The notes under the pieces were generated by a model. That model worked only from the letters and a program-made list of their open reading frames with translations, did no database searches and was not told the origin of the DNA. The position numbers were made by a program, and so were the translations under genes. DNA of 6,606 bases from Cyclobacteriaceae bacterium (GTDB lineage: Bacteria > Bacteroidota > Bacteroidia > Cytophagales > Cyclobacteriaceae). Below are positions 1-4,562 of this stretch, piece by piece; position 1 is the stretch's first letter; every line of letters starts with the position of its first letter. Location of the stretch: contig JAOUOM010000113.1 of assembly GCA_029880385.1 (NCBI GenBank), positions 1 through 6,606 of the forward strand. The letters are read 5' to 3'.

Positions 1-153
1 AACTACCCGGCTAAGGGCTTCCATCACCGCAATCCCAAAGCGCTCTTCATTGGCACGGAAGAGTGAATCGGCCCAATACCACTGAAACCCAATCAATCCG
101 AGCAGCGAAAATGTCATCAGCCCTACAATCCATCGCAATGTTTTTTTGCTCAT
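1..153 (-). CDS. Probable sensor histidine kinase, N-terminal fragment (cut by window edge)
   Basis: Only the first 51 codons are present; the gene continues beyond the left edge. The ATG at 153-151 is followed by a short basic head (MSKKTLRW), then one hydrophobic segment at about residues 9-27 that ends in the aromatic stretch FQWYW. After that comes a charged segment (RANEERFGIAVMEAL) that would start the periplasmic part. This layout, with a GLIGFQWYW-type membrane exit and an NEERF...V.EAL continuation, is what I associate with N-termini of membrane sensor histidine kinases in Cytophagales. No catalytic (H-box or HATPase) part is in the window, so the call rests on resemblance of the N-terminus. 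Another inner-membrane sensor or an anchored protein is possible. The gene diverges from the secreted T9SS protein that begins at 332. An exact match to the Bacteroidota -7 element (TAATTTTG, minus strand, 165-158) lies only 4 nt before the start codon. Confidence 0.65.
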   Translation of the reverse strand, partial: MSKKTLRWIVGLMTFSLLGLIGFQWYWADSLFRANEERFGIAVMEALSRVV

Positions 154-331
154 GGTACAAAATTATAGCCTAACCTTTTGAAATAGTGACGATTAACCAT
201 TTTTAACAATCAACATCCATCCGCTTAACATACTTGTGCCGGATGTTTCCGTATGTTTACCTTGATACGTACAGTGTATAGTAGCCATGTATTTGTCCTG
301 ACATAAATGATTGACGAAAAATAACAAAAAG

Positions 332-1141
332 ATGAAAACAACAAACAACGTACGGCTGGGCTTCCTGGCTGGTCTTCTGTTGCTGGTAGTAGCCGGAAGG
401 GCCCAACAAAATGAAAAAGGTGAAATCCACCTTACGATCACCCGCGAAATAGACGGGGTGGCAAAAACACTTGAAAAGACCTATGCAAATGAGCAGGAAA
501 TGAGGGATGACCCGGAATATAAGGAGTTTGCGGGAACCTCCCATCACTTTGTTTTTAACTTCCTGCCGGATTCCGGTGAGCAGCAGATGAGAAGATGGAT
601 AGAAATGGTAAGTCATGATGACGGATTCAGCCAAAACTGGAAAACAGACATTGCGATTGAGATGCCCGATATGGAGAGGATTCAAAAGGATATGGACAAC
701 CTGACGGTGGAAATAAGGCAGGAAATGGAAGAAACCCAAAAGGGATTGGAGGAAATACAGGAAAAGATTATCGTCTTGCGAAACGGAGAGGAGAATAGGG
801 TTAGGGTAGGAAATGTGCGTGTAGATGCGGTAAAAAAAGAAGATGGCTTTGGCAAAAAGGGTCAAGTAAGTGAAGGCCAGCTACTGTTGCTTGAAAAGCT
901 GGATTTTTCACCAAATCCTTCGGATGGAAAAATATGGCTAAAGTTTGAACTGCCAGAAGAGGCGGAATTGTCAGTCACTATTTACAATAAAAATGGCAAA
1001 ACCATATACAGCACGTATTATGATGGCTTTCAGGGTTTCTTTCGGGATACGTTGGACATGGGAAACAAAGAAAAAGGAAATTATTTATTGGAAATCCGTT
1101 CCGGGATCAGACGGCTGGTGCGAAGCATCCGCATCGAATAA
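332..1141 (+). CDS. Secreted protein with C-terminal T9SS type A sorting domain
   Basis: This 269-aa protein is of unknown function and is predicted to leave the cell, or reach its surface, through the type IX secretion system. A basic N-terminus and hydrophobic core (LGFLAGLLLLVVAG) form a signal peptide with likely cleavage after A24 (GRA/QQ). Residues 25-105 are mixed polar sequence with no family I recognise. Residues about 112-150 (MERIQKDMDNL through EEIQEKI) are highly charged and form a probable coiled coil. Residues about 188-269 show the T9SS sorting-domain pattern: LDFSPNPSDGK, then VTIYNKNGK, then KGNYLLEI, ending in a basic RRLVRSIRIE strand. An in-frame TTG at 311 would extend the N-terminus by seven residues, but the ATG at 332 places the signal peptide at the start and follows an A-rich stretch, so I prefer it. 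The protein diverges from the putative histidine kinase, which may suggest a sensing or envelope role (inference). It has no recognisable enzyme domain. Confidence 0.85.
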   Translation: MKTTNNVRLGFLAGLLLLVVAGRAQQNEKGEIHLTITREIDGVAKTLEKTYANEQEMRDDPEYKEFAGTSHHFVFNFLPDSGEQQMRRWIEMVSHDDGFSQNWKTDIAIEMPDMERIQKDMDNLTVEIRQEMEETQKGLEEIQEKIIVLRNGEENRVRVGNVRVDAVKKEDGFGKKGQVSEGQLLLLEKLDFSPNPSDGKIWLKFELPEEAELSVTIYNKNGKTIYSTYYDGFQGFFRDTLDMGNKEKGNYLLEIRSGIRRLVRSIRIE

Positions 1142-1148
1142 GCAGGAC

Positions 1149-1186
1149 ATACAAAAGCCCGGTCAATAAAAGCCGGGCTTTTGTGT
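1149..1186. terminator. Bidirectional intrinsic terminator between convergent genes
   Basis: A perfect 12-bp inverted repeat, ACAAAAGCCCGG (1151-1162) and CCGGGCTTTTGT (1173-1184), encloses a 10-nt loop. The outer pairs 1150/1185 (G-U) and 1149/1186 extend the stem. The GC-rich core is flanked by an A-run on the 5' side and a T-run on the 3' side, so it reads as stem plus U-tract on both strands. It lies 7 nt after the stop of the secreted-protein gene and 7 nt beyond the stop of cysS, so it can end transcription from both sides. Confidence 0.85.
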
Positions 1187-1193
1187 AGTTCGC

Positions 1194-2675
1194 CTATTCT
1201 TCATAAGCCCAGTCGATACTGCCTTTCATGTCTTTGACCAAAATGCCTTCTGCTTTCAGTTTTGCCCTAAGCTGGTCTACTTTGTCGTATGCTTTGGTCT
1301 CCTTGGCATTTTTGTATTCCTCAAGCAATAGCTGGAGCAGGTTTTCTCCATTGATGGTCGACTCCTGTTTGAGCCCGAGTACCTCTTCAGTAAATCCCAA
1401 AATGGTTTCTTTCATCCTGTCGAATGTGCTTTTGCCCAACTGTTCGAAACCCAACTGTCCTGTGTGGAGGGAGTTGACTTTTTTAAGCAGGTTAAAGATA
1501 TGCCCAATTGTCAAAGCTGTATTGAAGTCATCGTTCATGGCATGGTAGCAGTTATCACACATTTTATTGATTTGGGCTACCTGGGTTTCTTCTCCCTGGC
1601 CTGGCCCTTCGGGCGGGAAGGTCATTTCCTTAAGGACACGAAGACCATTCACCAATTTGGCATAACCTTTTACAGCGGCATTCAGTGCGTCATTTGAGAA
1701 ATCCAAGGTACTGGCATAGTGTGACTGAAGCATAAAAAACCGGATGGTCATGGGGCTATAGCCGCGTGAGAGCATGGGATGATCGCCGGAGATCAGTTGC
1801 CAGGGCAAAAAGGAATTGCCCAGCGATTTACTCATTTTCTGACCGTTTACCGTCAGCATGTTGGTATGGATCCAATATTTTGCCGGATCATGGCCTTCTG
1901 CCCCATTACATTGGGCAATCTCACATTCATGATGAGGAAACTTGAGATCCATTCCTCCCCCATGAATATCGAATTGCTGGCCGAGGTACTTGGTGCTCAT
2001 CACCGAGCACTCCAGGTGCCAGCCGGGGAAGCCCACACTCCATTCGGTTTCCCATCGCATGATATGTTCGGGGGCGGCTTTTTTCCACAAGGCGAAATCC
2101 AGTGCGTTACGTTTGTCGTCCTGCCCGTCCAGATCCCTCGTCTGGTTGAGCAATTCGTCGATTTTCCGACCGCTCAATTTTCCATAATCCTGAGACTCAT
2201 TGTATTTGGTCACATCAAAATATACGGAACCGTTGGATTCGTAGGCCAGGCCATTGGCCATGAGCTTTTTGATCATTTCGATTTGTTCGAGCAGGTGGCC
2301 GGTAGCCGACGGCTCAATATCCGGGGGCAGGGCATTGAATGTGGCCATCACCTGATGGAAATCGTTGCTGTATTTCTGAACGATCTCCATGGGTTCCAGA
2401 TTATCAAGTTTTGCTTTTTTCGAAATCTTGTCTTCGCCCGAGTCGAGCAGATGACCCACATCAGTAATGTTTCTTACATACCTTACTTTGTATCCGGAAA
2501 ACTTCAGGTAGCGGTTAATAACATCAAAACTCACAAATGTCCGCACATTCCCGAGGTGTACATCGCTGTATACGGTAGGGCCACACACGTACATGCCAAC
2601 AAAAGGTGGGTTGTATGGCTCAAAGGTTTCTTTGGTTCGTGTAAGTGAGTTGGTTACCCTAAGTTTACCGATCAT
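1194..2675 (-). CDS. cysS: Cysteinyl-tRNA synthetase (CysRS)
   Basis: This is a complete 493-aa class I aminoacyl-tRNA synthetase that activates cysteine with ATP and loads it onto tRNA-Cys in the cytosol. The catalytic Rossmann domain opens with CGPTVYSDVHLGN (residues 31-43), where HLGN is the HIGH signature. The KMSKS loop is intact at 280-284 (GQKMSKSLGN). The zinc ligands that select cysteine can be assigned as C31, C223 (GWHLECS), H248 and E252 (FPHHECE). Their spacing matches E. coli C28/C209/H234/E238 with a constant offset of 14 for the last three. The C-terminal part (about 370-493) carries the helical DALR region (NDDFNTALTIGHIF) and the anticodon-recognition tail ending in IDWAYEE. 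Length is typical of the family. The start codon is the ATG at 2675-2673; there is no Shine-Dalgarno sequence, as usual for Bacteroidota. The gene is transcribed alone, converging on the secreted-protein gene and diverging from the rimP operon. All key residues are present. Confidence 0.97.
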   Translation of the reverse strand: MIGKLRVTNSLTRTKETFEPYNPPFVGMYVCGPTVYSDVHLGNVRTFVSFDVINRYLKFSGYKVRYVRNITDVGHLLDSGEDKISKKAKLDNLEPMEIVQKYSNDFHQVMATFNALPPDIEPSATGHLLEQIEMIKKLMANGLAYESNGSVYFDVTKYNESQDYGKLSGRKIDELLNQTRDLDGQDDKRNALDFALWKKAAPEHIMRWETEWSVGFPGWHLECSVMSTKYLGQQFDIHGGGMDLKFPHHECEIAQCNGAEGHDPAKYWIHTNMLTVNGQKMSKSLGNSFLPWQLISGDHPMLSRGYSPMTIRFFMLQSHYASTLDFSNDALNAAVKGYAKLVNGLRVLKEMTFPPEGPGQGEETQVAQINKMCDNCYHAMNDDFNTALTIGHIFNLLKKVNSLHTGQLGFEQLGKSTFDRMKETILGFTEEVLGLKQESTINGENLLQLLLEEYKNAKETKAYDKVDQLRAKLKAEGILVKDMKGSIDWAYEE

Positions 2676-2699
2676 GAGCGAATAGGTTTATTGTTATTT

Positions 2700-2719
2700 C
2701 AGATTTAGTTGCAAATCTG
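2700..2719. repeat. Short inverted repeat in cysS upstream region
   Basis: CAGATTT (2700-2706) and AAATCTG (2713-2719) form a perfect 7-bp inverted repeat around a 6-nt spacer, centred about 35 bp upstream of the cysS start codon. On the minus strand the proximal arm contains TAAATCTG (2707-2700), a one-mismatch version of the Bacteroidota -7 element, although no TTG lies at the expected distance upstream. The repeat could be an operator, a hairpin in the cysS leader, or chance in AT-rich DNA. Confidence 0.35.
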
Positions 2720-2747
2720 CTCAATGCTGTTTTAAAATGCCCCGTAT

Positions 2748-2777
2748 TTGAATTGAAAATTATTTACTATAGCTTTG
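2748..2777 (+). promoter_or_regulatory. Bacteroidota-type promoter of the rimP-nusA-infB operon
   Basis: A TTG (-33 element) at 2748-2750, itself part of TTTG, is followed after exactly 19 nt by TAGCTTTG at 2770-2777. This fits the primary sigma (RpoD-type) consensus of Bacteroidota, TTG-N17-20-TAnnTTTG, without mismatch. The predicted transcription start lies about 5-7 nt downstream, near 2782-2784. That gives a leader of roughly 55-60 nt before rimP. The spacing and consensus are established for the phylum; the start-site position is an estimate. Confidence 0.75.
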
Positions 2778-2793
2778 CATTGAAATTTAAACA

Positions 2794-2844
2794 ATGAGGA
2801 GGGGGCTGAAGTCCCCTCTTTTCATTATTAAACCAATTGTTTAA
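2794..2844 (+). other. Possible 16-codon leader ORF upstream of rimP
   Basis: An ATG at 2794-2796 opens a frame encoding MRRGLKSPLFIIKPIV and ending in TAA at 2842-2844. It begins about 10 nt after the predicted transcription start. Its first nine or ten codons form the leader hairpin, and its stop is 1 nt upstream of a GTG codon (2846) that could start rimP. It overlaps the alternative TTG start at 2837 in another frame. The frame is plain in the sequence, but translation is unproven and it could be accidental. Confidence 0.2.
2797..2822 (+). promoter_or_regulatory. Terminator-like leader hairpin upstream of rimP (possible attenuator)
   Basis: GAGGGG at 2799-2804 pairs with CCCCTC at 2813-2818. 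The inner pairs G2805-T2812 (wobble) and C2806-G2811 close a TGAA tetraloop, and the outer pairs 2798/2819 (wobble) and 2797/2820 extend the stem. The 3' arm runs into a T-rich stretch (CTCTTTTCATTATT). The hairpin lies between the promoter and the rimP start, not after a gene, so it looks like an intrinsic terminator placed in the leader. Terminator-like leaders upstream of rimP have been proposed in gammaproteobacteria. Whether this hairpin terminates, attenuates or only stabilises the mRNA cannot be told from sequence. Confidence 0.55.
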
Positions 2845-3298
2845 CGTGCAAGAGCAGGTAACGGACATAGTGGAAGGAATTTTGACAGAGTTCCCGGAAT
2901 TGTTTTTGGTGACGGTTGTACTGAAAGGGACAGAAGCAAACCAAAAAGTAATTGTTCTGATAGACGGGGAGCCCTCTGTTACCATCGATCATTGTGCCAC
3001 GTTGAGCAGAAAGCTCGCGGCGGTTCTGGAGGAACGGGATTTGTTCAAAGACAGGTATAACCTGGAAGTATCATCCCCCGGACTTGATATGCCCCTGCTC
3101 CTGCCCAGGCAGTACAGGAAAAATATTGGCAGGACGCTCAAAATCGTACGGGCCGATGGCAGCCAGTTGGAAGGCCGTGTTTCGGCCGCCGATGAGGAAA
3201 AAGTAATTCTTTTGGAAGGAAAAAAAGAACAAGAAACAGCTATACCTTTTAAAGAAATTGTAAAAGCAAACGTATCAGTATCATTTAAGGAAAAATGA
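2837..3298 (+). CDS. rimP: Ribosome maturation factor RimP
   Basis: RimP binds the immature 30S subunit and assists assembly of its head and decoding region. The protein is about 153 aa. It has an N-terminal alpha/beta domain carrying the family signature LEVSSPGLDMPL (about residues 76-87), preceded by the conserved VTIDHCATLSRKLAAVLEE helix, and a C-terminal SH3-like beta domain (about 90-150) that starts at RQYRKNIGRTLKI. No ATG is available at the N-terminus. The candidates are TTG at 2837, giving MFNVQEQV, and GTG at 2846, giving MQEQV. I report TTG because the extra residues resemble the M-N-L/V-x-E/D start I recall in relatives, but GTG is nearly as likely and its position 1 nt after the leader ORF stop is suggestive. 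This is the first gene of the operon, and its TGA overlaps the nusA ATG (ATGA at 3295-3298), which implies translational coupling. Confidence 0.93.
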   Translation: MFNVQEQVTDIVEGILTEFPELFLVTVVLKGTEANQKVIVLIDGEPSVTIDHCATLSRKLAAVLEERDLFKDRYNLEVSSPGLDMPLLLPRQYRKNIGRTLKIVRADGSQLEGRVSAADEEKVILLEGKKEQETAIPFKEIVKANVSVSFKEK

Positions 3299-4536
3299 GT
3301 GCAGGATTTTTAATTGATTCATTTGCCGATTTTGCAAGAGGCAAAAACATAGATCGGCCTACGATGATCCGTATCCTCGAAGATGTATTCAGGACGATGA
3401 TCAGAAAAAAGTACAAGGTTGACGATAATTTTGACATTATCATCAATGCGGACAAAGGGGATTTGGAAATTTGGCGTTTTCGTGAAATTGTGGACGACAA
3501 CTCCGAAGATATCTGGGATCACGACAAGATCAGCCTGACCGATGCCCAAAAAATCGAGCCTGATTTTGAAATTGGTGAAGAAGTAGCCGAGGAGATCAAA
3601 CTGGAGGATTTCGGAAGAAGGGCGGTAATGACTGCCCGTCAAACGCTGATTCAAAAAATCAAAGACCTGGAAAAGGACATCCTTTTCCAGAAATACAAAG
3701 ACCTGGCAGGTGAAATCATCACAGGCGAAGTATACCAGATATTGAGCCGCGAAGTGTTGCTCATTGACGGGGAGGGTAATGAACTTAATTTGCCCAAAGC
3801 CGAGCAGATCAACAAAGACCGATATAGAAAAGGGGATGCCGTTCGAGCCATTGTCCATCGGGTAGAGATGCACAACGGCAACCCAAGGATCGTGCTGTCA
3901 CGTACTTCCCCGGTGTTTTTGGAACGATTGTTTGAAAGCGAAGTGCCCGAAGTGTATGATGGGCTCATCACCATCAAAAAAGTAGTACGGGAGCCCGGCG
4001 AGCGCGCCAAAGTAGCGGTGGAATCCTATGATGACCGGATCGATCCGGTTGGAGCCTGCGTTGGGATGAAAGGATCACGTATCCATTCGATTGTGAGGGA
4101 ATTGCAAAATGAAAACATTGACGTAATTAACTTTACCGACAACCTCGAACTCTATATTTCACGTGCCCTGAGCCCGGCCAAACTCATTAGTATGAAAATA
4201 GATGAGGAGAGGAAGCGCGTTTCTGTATACTTAAAACCCGATCAGGTATCTTTGGCAATCGGTAAGGGTGGACAGAACATTAAGCTGGCCAGCCGACTGG
4301 TAGGATATGAAATCGATGTATTCAGGGAACTCGATGGTGTGGAAGACGAAGATGTGGATCTGGACGAATTTTCTGATGAAATTGAAAGCTGGGTGATCGA
4401 TGAGTTGAAAAGGGTTGGATTGGACACTGCCAAAAGTGTGCTAAAACTTGGAAGGGATGACCTGGTCAGGCGTACGGATTTGGAAGAAGAGACCATTGAC
4501 AATGTACTGGCAATCCTTAACCAGGAATTTGAATAA
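3295..4536 (+). CDS. nusA: Transcription termination/antitermination factor NusA
   Basis: NusA binds RNA polymerase and nascent RNA to modulate pausing, intrinsic termination and antitermination. At 413 aa it has the length usual in Bacteroidota. The order is: N-terminal RNAP-binding domain (about 1-130, including RPTMIRILEDVFRTMIRKKY and IEPDFEIGEEV), S1 domain (about 136-205, from GEIITGEVYQI to RIVLSRTSP), KH1 (about 207-285) with GMKG at 257-260 inside the very conserved YDDRIDPVGACVGMKGSRIH block, and KH2 (about 286-345) with GKGG at 323-326. A short acidic linker (EDEDVDLDEFSDEIE) leads to one helix-hairpin-helix-like tail (about 365-413). The paired acidic-repeat AR1/AR2 domains of the E. 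coli protein appear to be missing, as expected outside proteobacteria. The start codon overlaps the rimP stop. In many bacteria NusA feeds back on this operon; nothing here proves that. Confidence 0.97.
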   Translation: MSAGFLIDSFADFARGKNIDRPTMIRILEDVFRTMIRKKYKVDDNFDIIINADKGDLEIWRFREIVDDNSEDIWDHDKISLTDAQKIEPDFEIGEEVAEEIKLEDFGRRAVMTARQTLIQKIKDLEKDILFQKYKDLAGEIITGEVYQILSREVLLIDGEGNELNLPKAEQINKDRYRKGDAVRAIVHRVEMHNGNPRIVLSRTSPVFLERLFESEVPEVYDGLITIKKVVREPGERAKVAVESYDDRIDPVGACVGMKGSRIHSIVRELQNENIDVINFTDNLELYISRALSPAKLISMKIDEERKRVSVYLKPDQVSLAIGKGGQNIKLASRLVGYEIDVFRELDGVEDEDVDLDEFSDEIESWVIDELKRVGLDTAKSVLKLGRDDLVRRTDLEEETIDNVLAILNQEFE

Positions 4537-4562
4537 AAGATTAGAAAGGATTAATACAACGA

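Noticed and set aside
269..280. Imperfect palindrome around ATACGTACAGTGTAT (266-280)
   Set aside because: Only four bases at each end pair cleanly and the centre does not, so it is weaker than expected for an operator.
262..295. Possible promoter for the secreted-protein gene: TTG at 262-264 and TGTATTTG at 288-295
   Set aside because: The spacer is 23 nt, outside the usual 17-20, and the -7 element has a mismatch. It is too weak to annotate, although a start near 300 would give a sensible short leader.
311..331. TTG at 311 as start of the secreted protein
   Set aside because: It would add seven polar/basic residues before the signal peptide. ATG 332 gives a normal signal peptide start and is preceded by an A-rich stretch typical of Bacteroidota starts.
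257..865. Open frame of 202 codons on the minus strand opposite the T9SS protein gene
   Set aside because: The product is F/H/L-rich with no recognisable domain, while the opposite strand encodes a signal peptide and a T9SS sorting domain in one consistent frame.
1779..2648. Long open frame (289 codons) on the plus strand opposite cysS
   Set aside because: It lies wholly antisense to cysS, which has all CysRS catalytic and zinc residues. The translated product is rich in H, F and Q and resembles no family I know. It is a shadow of the real gene.
2797..2805. AGGAGGGGG as a Shine-Dalgarno sequence for rimP
   Set aside because: It lies 31 nt or more from either rimP start candidate, is sequestered in the hairpin stem, and Bacteroidota rarely rely on such sites.
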